The position numbers were made by a program, and so were the translations under genes. This document shows positions 22,810 through 33,201 of a DNA stretch of 64,000 bases, piece by piece. Position 1 is the first letter of the stretch. Every line of letters begins with the position of its first letter. Where the stretch lies: contig JAJHTX010000001.1 of the NCBI GenBank assembly GCA_032164295.1, positions 3,720,001 through 3,784,000 of the forward strand, in the 5' to 3' direction. The notes below the pieces were generated by a model that did no database searches, was not told the DNA's origin, and worked only from the letters and a program-made list of their open reading frames with translations. The stretch comes from Inonotus obliquus (lineage: Eukaryota > Basidiomycota > Agaricomycetes > Hymenochaetales > Hymenochaetaceae).

Positions 22810-23458
22810 TCTATGCGCCTTCTGTCGGCAATGTGTCGGACTCCGCAATTGACCGTGCAAGACAATCACATTTTGCCTATCATATCATGATACTGGAGTG
22901 GAGGAAATACATTTATCCGTAAGCGCAATAGATGCAAAAATGGCTTCTAGCTGTTAGCTTCCAGTGTACTCATGATCCGGAGGCGTCGCATTTCCTATCA
23001 ATCTTGGTCGCTCTTTCCCTCGACTTGATCACATGTCTACATCAATGCCCTGTCTTCGCCGAGGTACCTACTGTAGCATGCGGGCTCCCAGAGAATGATA
23101 CGGTGATCGAGAAAGAAGGTGGGATTGGAGGCCGAAACATGGGAGGTCGACAAGTGCTTTTTCGGTATCCGGCCTTCGAAGATTAATGCTTTCTATTGGA
23201 CTGCTTGTTAACTCCTGAACACTGTCTAGAGTATACCCTTCAAAGGCTGGACTGCAGGAATCAATGTCAGGTGGATAAACACTCTCGCAACAACAACAGA
23301 CTTCCTCCGTCTTGACACTTGTAGTACCTAGCTCAAGTAAGTGTCCTCATATAGAATCCGTGATTCAGCGGCATCTAACTCAATTTAGAAACACAGGGGC
23401 CGCAGACGACCTCAGATTTCATGGGAAACTCATTGGCATCCAGTACACCCATCCGACC
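22810..23458 (+). repeat. Duplicated upstream block, copy 1
   Basis: Reads in parallel with 26461-27128, the DNA directly upstream of synthase 3. Shared stretches include CGACTTGA(T/C)CACA after CTCTTTCCCT, GGNATTGGAGGC, CAAGACAATCACATTT, and TCAATG(T/C)CAG near the end, in the same order and spacing with many substitutions and small indels. The block leads into the synthase relic at 23459, so gene and promoter were duplicated together. Confidence 0.7.
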
Positions 23459-23530
23459 ATGAAGTATACTCTAGAGGCTACCCTTTAGCTTCCAGATGTA
23501 TTCTCGTAATAGGTCGGCTGTAATCCGCGC
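23459..23530 (+). pseudogene. Relic of a fourth terpene synthase (5' end only)
   Basis: ATCCGACCATGAAG aligns with ATCCGACTATGAAG at the start of synthase 3. The next bases follow the first exon of that gene (a GCTTCCAGATGTATTCTC stretch against GCTTGCAGATGTGTTCTC, then GGTCGGCTGTAATCCGC against GGTCGGCTACAATCCGC). The relic has an in-frame TAG in the aligned part and a deletion of about 15 bases before GGTCGG. Similarity fades after about 23530 and I found no trace of the Asp-rich or NSE motifs further on. It shows the array once held at least four synthase copies. Confidence 0.7.
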
Positions 23531-24732
23531 CTTCCGGACCACCCTTGAAGAGCAACTCAAGAAAGTCTATTGATGGACGAGGGCAAATGTTACCTCAAGA
23601 CCAGGTAAGGCGGTCTCTCCGTCGCTTCGTCAACTAACATTCCCCGCTATTTACAATCGTTTGCACGAGTTTCACACAACTCGCAACAGCTTCCAATTTG
23701 ACGGCATTCCTCACCCCAACCCGAGAATCTCCTTCTATCTGAAATGCGCGGAAAGAAATGTGGAACCCAACGTAATATCCACTCATACAAAAGTCCCACT
23801 TCGCACATGAAACCCGCTATGCCCATAGTTCGATGCGGTGAAGCCTTCCTCCGTCTCAATTTTTGCGATATTCATAGGGCATGATGAGATTCACAGGTCA
23901 ACTTCGTTCATGCACTTCTCATATTCTCACAGGCACCTTTGCTGAAACGGTCGTCTTGTTTCCCGTCGATGATTTCCACCTCAAGCCGTGTCGGCAACTC
24001 CACCTTCAACGGTGAGTCCTATGCATCAGTGTAATATCAGAAATACATTAAAATACATTGAGCCTAGCTTCAATCTCCTTCCGTTACCGATCCGAGATAC
24101 ACAGCGGGATACTCTAATGCTCAGAGCGAACAAATAAGCATCCGCTACTGATGGAGTCGCTATCATGCTTCCATTCCCTCCGTAAATCGACTATCGGAGA
24201 GAACGAATGGTGCTGAGCCTTCTGATGAGGGGACGAGACGCTGTACTCACTCCTCATTAGAACGTGCAATCATTGTTGAACCGAGTGTGAACTGTTCATT
24301 CTCTGAATATGTATATCATGGTAATTAAAGAACATTGCGATTCAGCGGTCTTGGGGATAAGTCACGCACATTTTGAAGCCACACCTCAATGGGAAGAAGC
24401 GAAGCGATAGTACTTTCCAGAAAGTCGTGCTTGAATTTCAAGGGAGTATATTGTATGTTTTTGGATCACTGCGATGGACGGAATATCCTTACATCCGCGT
24501 CTGATGTTATGCCTGAACGCATGCCGAAGGTACGCAATCCAGCTAAATGGAAACATGCCGAGATGGTTTGATCTTGCTAGGTTGGGTGTCTTCAATCGCT
24601 GACAATTTCATCCTATGCCACTCGCTTAGCTCTGACTGCTCAACAGTGTGTCAACTCATACCCTGTGTGAAATTCACCATCTGCAGACACGAAGGGACGT
24701 GGCTGGGAGATATAACCCGTCTCTGAAGAAGC
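23531..24732. other. Intergenic, mostly unassigned
   Basis: May contain further decayed parts of the synthase relic, but I cannot align them. The 3' end is the upstream region of synthase 2. No other gene recognised. Confidence 0.4.
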
Positions 24733-24740
24733 TATAAAGG
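24733..24740 (+). promoter_or_regulatory. TATA box of synthase gene 2
   Basis: TATAAAGG, 51 bases before the ATG at 24784; same spacing as in synthase 1. Confidence 0.6.
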
Positions 24741-24783
24741 TACCACATCTACCTAGTCTAATTCATCAGCAAGCACTCCCGCC

Positions 24784-25912
24784 ATGCGACTTCCCACAGA
24801 AATCACTCTTCAGCTTCCAGATATTGTATCTCTTACTCCTTTCCACTGGGACGGATGTAACCCGCATTACTCTCCTTCGAATCGCGAGTCTACAGAATGG
24901 ATGCTGAGTTTTGGCGTCCTTTCTGACCGCGATCGTGGTAGACTCATTGCGACGAATCCCGAATTGCTAGGAGCATATGTGCTTCCTCACGCCAACCCCA
25001 AGAACGTTCGTATTATGACCGACGTACTGACGATGCTCTATGCATTGGACGCGGTCACTGATGTCCAGGATACGGAGGGAGCTAAGGCTACTCGAGATGT
25101 CTTCGTCAAGGCCCTGACGAATACTTCTGGTGATGATAGTTCTCCTATCACCCTCTTCACAAAGGAGTATGTCATGTTTAGCGACAGCTATGATCTTTCT
25201 AACTTACTCACGGTACACAAGCTTCCTAGATCGTTTCTCGGATGCACCAGTTGAACTGCAGAAACGTTTCGTGGAACACTTTATTGGACTTATCGATGGC
25301 CAAGCAAAGGAGGCATATCTACGTACCAACGGCGACATACCCGCTATCGACGACTGTTTCAGAATCCGGCGCCATGCTGGTGGCGTCTATCTACCACTCG
25401 ATATCATAGAGGTAGCACTTGGTGTTACACTACCCGCGGAGGTGCACGAGGACAAAGACTTCCAGAGTATTCTTGATGCAGGTAACGACTTGGTACACCT
25501 TGCGAATGTACGTCCATTATCCTGCTTGCACCGTTTGTTTATCTGGAACTTATCCTTAATGACCATCTAGGACATTTACTCATATGTACTCGAATACGAA
25601 GAACGCCTCGACGGGACGAACATGATTACCGTTCTCATGCATCACAGCGGCCTGTCCCACCAACAAGCAATGGATCGCGTCGCAGAAATATACAAGAGCC
25701 GCATCGACACTCTCATCGCTTGCAAGGCGTCCATTCGCTCATTTGGTCCGGAGGTCGATGAAATGATTCATAAGTACATACGCGGGGTGGAACAGTGGGT
25801 CTGTGGCCACAACGCCTTTAATCTCGTCACAAAGCGATTCTTCGGGGTGAAAACAGAGGAGGTGATACGTACTGGTAGCGCGAAATTGAAACTGCGTACA
25901 CACTCCCTGTAG
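24784..25912 (+). CDS. Sesquiterpene synthase-like protein 2 (altered Asp-rich motif)
   Basis: Paralogue of the flanking genes. Exons 24784-25166, 25222-25507 and 25571-25912 give 1011 bases or 336 residues. The first metal-binding motif reads DAVTD (89-93): Ala replaces the acidic residue usual at position two, although the outer two Asp are kept. The NSE motif is canonical, NDIYSYVLE (223-231), split by intron 2 between Asn and Asp. The C-terminal pair is RF (312-313, TKRFFG) instead of RY. The sensor region is FRIRRHAGG. Exon 2 is exactly 286 bases, as in both paralogues, and intron phases are identical. The frame is fully open with good splice sites, so it is probably expressed. The family normally makes sesquiterpenes in the cytosol; substrate and product are unknown. 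Confidence 0.9.
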
Positions 25913-26460
25913 GCCGCAAGCTGGGAAATCTAGATCGTCTGGATTATGCTCCCGCAGTTTGTAGGATAAGAAATAGTGAACCCATATCTCAAAGTGTACA
26001 CACCCTAGAACTCGACGGCTCCTGGTGAATTTTCATGTGTTTTACCCTACTTAGAGGCAGTTTCCTTGCCATTAGAGACAAGGGTGAATACAATACGCAA
26101 TGCGTTTCACAAATCTTCTCAGACTTACAGTAACTTGCGGTAACTCCAGAGAATCCCCCTGTTATGTATCTACTAACCGATAAGGCGATGTCCATCCTGA
26201 CTCGACACTCACAAGCTATCATGCCATGAGTGACAGTTTGATAAGAGTACGGTTTTATACAGAGACTCTGGGAGGTGATTCGACAAATTCCCTTTTCGGA
26301 AGCCGACACAGCAGAACATCGCGGCAATACCCGAGTTAGTTGATCTGTCGACACACGTCTTGTGCTTTTCTCACCGTCTCCGTTTGAAAACTTGGCTATA
26401 ATCGTACTTTCTAATGGTAATCGCAATCCTATCGAGAGCTCGAATACACGTGCACAGTCG
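25913..26460. other. Intergenic, nothing recognised
   Basis: 3' flank of synthase 2. A minus-strand open frame at 25989-26426 has no domain resemblance. The block similar to 22810 starts near 26461. Confidence 0.4.
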
Positions 26461-27128
26461 ACTGTTCAAACACCTTGCGGCATCAGTAGAAATCCCCCAA
26501 TCAACCGTACAAGACAATCACATTTCGCAACTCGGCGTGTGATACTGAGAGCAGTACGCTTTGATTGTAAGTGCGAAACATATCAAAAAGATTTCTAGCT
26601 ACCGCCGTCTCGTCCATTTGTGGTCCGGCGGCGTCGCGTTTGCTCTTGATTTTGGCTACTCTTTCCCTCGACTTGACCACACCTACGTTTCAGAAAGGAC
26701 GAAAGTGGTTGCGGAAGTACTTGAATGCAAATTCTCAAGGCATGGCCCAACGATCAAGATTGTAGGTGGCATTGGAGGCTGTAGCATGGAAGGATAATCG
26801 CTCTTTCGGAATCGAATCCTGACATCTTGCCTTCCGATATTCCCATTTGGACTGACTGGTTACTCTTGTGCAGCTAGCATTTTGACCGAAGGCGACATTT
26901 AAAAGCCGGACCACAGAAATCAATGCCAGAAGGACGAACGCCCTTGCGACGGCGATTATAATTTTGCTGTTTTGACATGCTTTACCAATGTTCCGCAAGT
27001 ACCCTCATCCAGAATCTGCAATTCGGTGGTGTTATTAATCACGGAACTCTCTTCAGTCCTGGGGGGTATAAAATACGACCTCAGCTTTTGTGGAGAAATT
27101 CATCGACCTCTAGTACGCTCATCCGACT
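26461..27128 (+). repeat. Duplicated upstream block, copy 2 (promoter of synthase 3)
   Basis: Partner of 22810-23458. Here the block leads into an intact synthase gene. It includes the TATA box at 27067. Confidence 0.7.
27067..27075 (+). promoter_or_regulatory. TATA box of synthase gene 3
   Basis: TATAAAATA after a run of six G, 62 bases before the ATG at 27129. Confidence 0.65.
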
Positions 27129-28258
27129 ATGAAGCACAATCAAGAAATCTCCCTGCGGCTTGCAGATGTGTTCTCTGTAACCCCCTTCAGCTGGGTCGGC
27201 TACAATCCGCACTATTCGCCTTCAAACCGGGAATCGACGGAGTGGATGCTCAATCATGATATCCTCCCTGACGACAAACACGCCCGATTATTCGCATCGC
27301 GGATAGAGCTTCTGGGAGCCCATGTGTATCCTTACGCCGACGCCGAAGGCCTGCGCATCGCTACCGATGTCTTGACAATTCTTTTTACACTGGACGAACT
27401 CACCGACGCTCAAGGAACAAAAGAAGCGAAGGAAACACGCGATACTTTTGCTAGAGCATTGAGCGGCAAGTTTGGCGATGACATATCTCCAATAACATTG
27501 TTCACGCAAGAGTATGTCATCCTCTCTGAGCCTTATTGTGTTTTCTGGATTGGTATTCTGTTCAATAGTTTCATGAACCGCCTTTCATGCACCTCGAATG
27601 AGCTGCGCGAACGCTTCGTTACACATTTCATCGATTATATAGAGGCGACAGCGAAGGAGGCTCGTTTGCGCGCAACTGGCGAGCTCTTGACTTTACAGGA
27701 GCACATCAAAATCCGACGCGATAATGGTGGCCTCCTACCCTCGTTTGACATCATCGAAGTCGTGTATGGAATTACGCTCCCTGCAGAGGTACTTGAAGAC
27801 AACACTTTTCAGAGTATTGTCTTTGCTGCAAATGACATGATATCCTTCTCGAACGTACGTTCAGAGTCTTGCAACTATTGTACAATTGGCCCTAATGACT
27901 AGTATCCATATATATATAGGACATATACTCATACGCAGTCGAAGTGTCGAACTCCCTTGCTGGTTGCAACGCGATTACGATTCTCATTCATAACGATGGC
28001 TTGTCCCACCAGGAAGCTATGGATCGAGTCGCAGAGCTCTACAAGGACTGTGCCGATACGTTCCTGGATTGCAAAGCGTCGATCCGGTCATATGGTGCGA
28101 AGGTCGACGAAATGGTTCGCATGTACATTTTTGGGTTGGAACAGTGGGTCAGTGGTCACAACGTTTGGGAGCTCGCCACACGACGCTTCTTCGGGGAGGA
28201 CACAGAGGAGGTCAAACGTACCGGGATTGCAAAGGTTAAGTTGAGCACGCCTTCCTAA
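27129..28258 (+). CDS. Sesquiterpene synthase-like protein 3 (canonical motifs)
   Basis: The most canonical copy. Exons 27129-27511, 27569-27854 and 27920-28258 give 1008 bases or 335 residues. The Asp-rich motif is DELTD (89-93), the usual D(D/E)xxD form. The NSE motif is NDIYSYAVE (223-231), split by intron 2 between Asn and Asp. The sensor region is IKIRRDNGG. The terminal pair is RF (TRRFFG, 312-313), as in synthase 2. N-terminal landmarks shared by all three are SVTPFSW, NPHYSPSNRESTEWM and a LLGA helix. It is expected to cyclise farnesyl diphosphate in the cytosol using Mg. It faces the DUF6698 gene tail to tail across about 700 bases. Confidence 0.93.
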
Positions 28259-28967
28259 TAGTTTCTTACTCGAACACTTTGAATAGTCACGATATCTGTG
28301 TATTTGTCGGAGCATTCAATGTGGTTTTGGGCGCGAATATGCAACTTGGAGTACCTGGAAAGAAAAGTTCACATCACGAAGAGTACCCAACAAACCTCGC
28401 TGAAGTCAATGCACCAAGCTGAGATTTCTAACATGAACGCATAATGCATTGATCTCACAATCACGTGAGAAACGGAAGCACACTAGTCGTCGGGGGAAAG
28501 TCCGTCAGAAGCTATGCTGCATGTATGCACATATATGTAATGAAAGGGCCGAAAGTAGTAGATTGAAATATATCCCACCTCTTTTCACGCAGGTCACCAA
28601 AAGAACTTGCAAGATTATAGCAGGATTACATCATTTGTCAGAGTTGTGAAAAGCTGCATGCACGATCGACACTTACAAAGATTTGGAAGAGCATATATCC
28701 GACCTCTAATCTCACAAGGTACTAGCAGAGATTCGACTTTGTGTAGGTTATATGATGGTTTGTAGGGCGCTGTAAGGTCAGGTATTACATTCAATATATA
28801 GTATGTATTTCTGTTCATTATCTGTCCAATATATGTATAAGAAAATATTGTATTCCATTACAAGTAGTACATCGAGTTTGTGTTACGTTGCAGTCAGACT
28901 ACTCGAGAGCGAACCCGAATTGATACAGAAAGCAGTCAGAAGGTCAGACGTGGGTCAGACAGATAGT
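28259..28967. other. Convergent intergenic region
   Basis: 3' flanks of synthase 3 and the DUF6698 gene. AT-rich from about 28780. No gene or repeat recognised. Confidence 0.45.
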
Positions 28968-30735
28968 TCAGTCTTGATTAGCAAAAGCATTTTGTGTGTA
29001 CTGCAACTCGGGCTGCGTCTGGGATTCAGTGGGTTGAGCTGATTGAAGTGCCTTCTGCTTTTTCTGCAAAGCAAGCATGTTCGAGAAGGAAGTTTCATCG
29101 TCTTTGTCTTTGTCATCTTGTTCGACGACCACAAGATCGTCAACTGGGCCAAAAAGTTGACTATGAGACTGTACTTCAGTTCCAATGAAGTATAATAACT
29201 GTACTACACTCACTCGTTCCAATAGTTGATCGTCTCCTGCACCCAATCTTGGTCTGCCTCCTCGAAAAACTTGAGTATCCAATAGTAAAAAAGCTTGAAA
29301 CTGAAATCTTTGTTGTATTCCGCGTATTGTTCGAGCTTGCAGATATAGAACCGGGCCTAGTAAGAAAGATGAACTTTCAGTGATGGAATTTGAAAAGAAA
29401 TATATGTAAACGGTGTACTCATATGGACACAAGCGTATGCGATCATCTCTGGTGTAACCTTGGTTACACCAGCAATTTCCGCATTATTTTTTCGAGAGCC
29501 CGCCGTCCGTGTGCCCACTGCTGTTGCTGCTTTCGGTCCAAAAAGAATTTGACGAAGTACCTAAAGAACACAAAATGCAAATGGACGAAAGAAAAGTAAA
29601 CATGCGACGTACTCTTACTGGAAAGTGACCCATAAAGAGCCCAATGTCTGGGTTTGCTGGGTCCCATGAGTCCGCGTCGTAGAGGAAGGCAGGCGCATTG
29701 TCGTGCTTCAACTTGAATTTTTTTGACTTGACCAGTTCTCTGAAACTAAAGAAAGCGCGTCAGTAATGGTTCAAAAGCATATATTAACTTGCTTTTCTTT
29801 TCGTCCGTGTTTGTGAATAATGGACATTGGAATGATTTCCAGCATTAGTTGCGGGTGACTCGTTCCATGTCCTAACTTGCTCTTGCTGTCCAAAGGTGGG
29901 TCAAGGTGGCCGGTCTTGAGGACGTACTTGTGGCCATGATCTTTCAGTTTCCCAGTGTCATCGTTCCAGCCAGCATCAGCGCTCTGATTTGCCTGGAGAG
30001 AACCATGGTAAAAAGAGAAAAAATCTACGATAGAATAACATACAACAACTTACCTCGTGCCAAAAAGAATGGTCCTCCTCCGGACTGAGACTGTCTATCC
30101 ATTTTCTCTGATCACTGAACATCTCCATAATGAGCTTGTAGGCTTTAACAAGGCGTTCCAGGTCCTTTCCACTGAAAACAAAGGACTGTTAGTACAAGAA
30201 ATGTGTGCATAGTGCTTCGACCGTACAGGTGCTCCGTGCCCATATAATACACATACAGTCGAAGCCCTACATGCATATACTGAATATTTACTCACATATT
30301 CGTGACGATGCGCTCCGCATCCTCTTTCTCCCTCTCATCGTACTCTTCATCCGATGGACTCATATTCTTATATTCCTCCGTTGTCATGTAGGCCCTACCG
30401 ACGTTTACTGCTTGCGGAATATTGACATAAAGGTCAATATTCTGCCTTATGGACCGCGCCAGCTGAAGAGCTTTATTGTGCGGTGCAATTACCTTCCTAA
30501 ATGCATTTCACTAATAATTATATCATTCTCGAGGAGACTGATGAACTTACCAAGCACCTCTGACTCTCCCCGTTCTTGTCACTAATTCTTCAGTGATAAG
30601 TTTTGTCTTCTTTCTAGGTCGGTCATCACTGGATGGGTCTGATGTGCCCAAGTCTGCCGAGTGGGCATCTTGAAGGTCTGGGGAGGTAGACAGGGGGGAG
30701 GGGAGGGGATTTTCGATGCGGCGATGCATTGGCAT
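28968..30735 (-). CDS. DUF6698-type protein
   Basis: Basidiomycete family of unknown function. Eight exons: 30735-30551, 30496-30296, 30171-30054, 29992-29793, 29745-29619, 29560-29429, 29356-29214 and 29160-28968, totalling 1299 bases or 432 residues. The N-terminus is a polar tail with a basic patch (DDRPRKKTKL). A helical region follows, then LKDHGHKYVLKTGHLDPP, FLYDADSWDPANPDIGLFMG, an ILFGP segment, KNNAEIAGVTKVTPEMIAYA, and DWVQETINYWNDQLFG. These match the order I know for the family. The tail is Gln/Asp-rich. The intron at 29746-29792 begins GCAAGT; using GC-AG restores KENFREL and the frame. The reading across 29429-29560 differs from the longest open frame there. It lies head to head with a Plavaka transposon 251 bases away; whether it travels with that element is unknown. 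Confidence 0.82.
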
Positions 30736-30986
30736 GGCGTATGAATATCAGGGCCGGGGAGGATGGTGGATGTGGTGAGAGAGAATGAGAGGGAATGTGG
30801 GGGTTAGGGAAAATGGGAATTGCCTAAAATGGTCTATTACGCTCATGTAAGTGAAGACTTGCGTGAATTTTGGTAATTCACTACTGCGCGACTGCGCGTC
30901 TTTGATCAGGATCATCACCTGTGACTACGAAATCAAATAGTGAAAATTTCTTTCTCTTCCTCTCTGCTTCGTATTTTAAATACAAT

Positions 30987-33201
30987 ATGATTTCTTGTGA
31001 ACTCTGTCAACAAACTTTCAACTTGCACAAAGCTCTCACGACTCACTGACATAGTTGCTCCGGCAGGCCAACAAGTGCAACCAGGCTAAGACATCTTGCT
31101 GCTGTCAACACAGCTAGGCGTAAGAAGGAAATTAGAGGTGAGTAAGAAAGTACCTACCTATTAATATTTGGTCTAGGATTACCTCTTTACTAGATCAAGC
31201 AAATCGGCGATTTGATGAAGATATTCAAGATTTTAGCATACATCAAGACGATTTCGCACTCGGCCCGGTCCCTTTGCTTGATGCACCACTGGAACTTGCT
31301 ACTGGAACTAAGCATCAGCAAAGACTACCAAAACGCTTTACAGATCATGTACCATCAACGTGGAGTTCTTCAGTTCTGCCGACAACTTCTCTTCCGCATC
31401 TTCTAGATCATGTACCACCTCCCGCGGTCGAATCTGAGAATGAACCCCAGCCTATCCCTGAAGGTAAGCACATATATACACTCTCACTCTGCGTATGGGA
31501 CACTGACTAATGAACTGATTTCTTTCAAATATAGATTCATTGTTCATGACACCAAAAACTGCATACGGTCTTTATCGAGTCTACCCGATCAAGCCCAAAG
31601 ACAACCCGGATGAGTGTCTCATGCTTAAAGACCTCTGTGACTCGTCGGATCTTGCTGTTCCTGAGAAAGAAGAACCACTGCCGTCACTACCATGGCTCGT
31701 CACAAACAAATATTTTCCCTTCGAGAATGCGGCGACCTTCTTCTTTGCCCAGTGGAAAAATAATGGGAACAGCAGCAAATCAGACGAACAAATAAATGCC
31801 TTGGCCCACGAACTCTCGATGAACCCCAATATCAAACTGGAATATCTACAGGGGTACAACACGAAGCGCGAAAGGGTGCGTCTTCAAAATTCAGACAGCT
31901 CTACCTCCCTAGCAGAAGGGTCAAAAAACACAACAAATCGGTCTTGGACGTGCAGCGGTTGGAGAGAAGGATCAGTCAAGATCAAGATGCCCGCGGAGGA
32001 CAAGACCAGACGACCACAGGGCGAAATGAGAGCACTAGATCTCGAAGTGAACGGAATTCAATACCGTCCATTCTTCGAGACTATTTCCGATGCGCTTGAT
32101 GATCCCAAGTCCCCTCCGCTTCATTATACGCCTTACAAGGAGTATTGGAAACCATTCCAAGACAGTACGCCTGAGCGTATTTACGGGGAACTATATTCTT
32201 CCGACGTCTGGCTCAAAGCTCACGAAGAAGTCCAAAACATATCAAAACAGGACAATATTGATAATTTTGTCCTTCCTGTCATTCTTTACTCAGATTCAAC
32301 ACACCTCGCAAACTTTGGAATGGCCTCTTTGTGGCCTCTTTATCTTTACCTCGGAGGGATCTTGAAATATTCGCGTGGCAAAGCTACAGAGCCTGTATGC
32401 CATCATTTGGCATACATACCATCAGTAAGTACTCGATTTTCTGACTGAATATTTGAGTATACGCTCAATATAATCTGAACTTTAGCTTCCTGGAAACATC
32501 CAAGATGTTTACCATAGGCACTACGGTTGAACTGTGTCTGTCGAACTCCTCACACATCTGAAATGAGAGCTCATACAGGCAGTATTGCAGCTCGTGCTTC
32601 TACAAGAGGACGTTCTGGATGCCTACAAACACGGGTTTGTATTTGATTGTGGTGACAAAGAAACTCGGCAATTATTTCCCCGATTTATGATTTATTCTGT
32701 GGACTACCCGGAAAAGTGTGTTTTTATTGTTTCTCCTTTTTTTCTTGCTCATTACGATGCAAAAACTTATAAACGAAAACTTATTTTTGTCAAGGACTCT
32801 AGTTGCAACTATTCGAAATCTTGGAAGATACCCCTGTCCTTCATGTCTGACACCTCTGAACGAAGTACACCTCCTAGAGACCATTGCAGACAAGAAAAAT
32901 TGAAACAGGAAGCGCACCGACGATCCAAGCAAGAAAGCCAATATCGCGAAAACTCGCAAATTTATTTTTGAAGATGGATTTCTGGTCGAGTCAACAAAAA
33001 TCAAGGATATACTCCAGCATGGCTCTCTTCTGCCTATAAACGTAAGTCTTCTGCGAGGCCATGGATGCTGGAGAGCACTGATCATTGTCTTCTACAATGG
33101 CTCCTGTACTGTCTGTGCTGTCCATTGTTACTGATTCGATGACAGAATGCATTTTCAGCGCTCTCTCCACTCGGTTTCAACTATCACAATTTATTTGTAC
33201 C
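30987..33201 (+). pseudogene. Plavaka-type transposase, 5' part, decayed
   Basis: First of three pieces of one DNA transposon gene. It opens with a C2H2-like finger (ISCELCQQTFNLHKALTTH) at 30987, immediately followed by TGA at 31047-31049. Spliced segments then carry family landmarks: FENAATFFFAQW, SGWREGSVKIKMP, HYTPYKEYW, PERIYGELYSSDVWL, LYSDSTHLANFGMASLWPLY and HHLAYIPS. After the intron following 32425 the frame has TGA at 32529-32531 and 32565-32567, then DVLDAYKHGFVFDCGD and FPRFMIYSVDYPEK. Another TGA lies at 32901-32903. Introns are still recognisable, so decay is recent. The piece ends in NYHNLFVP where the solo LTR is inserted; the target bases GTACC are 33197-33201. Confidence 0.85.

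Noticed and set aside
2532..28258. One large terpenoid cluster including the oxygenase, UbiA, ABM and synthases
   Set aside because: Conserved housekeeping genes (PSD1, MAM3-like, VPS35) lie between these members. Only the synthases and the ABM gene are contiguous.
29464..29667. Reading RYFVKFFLDRKQQQQW as part of the DUF6698 protein
   Set aside because: The correct splice at 29619/29560 gives another frame (ILFGPKAA, then VTKVTPEMIAYA) that matches the family.
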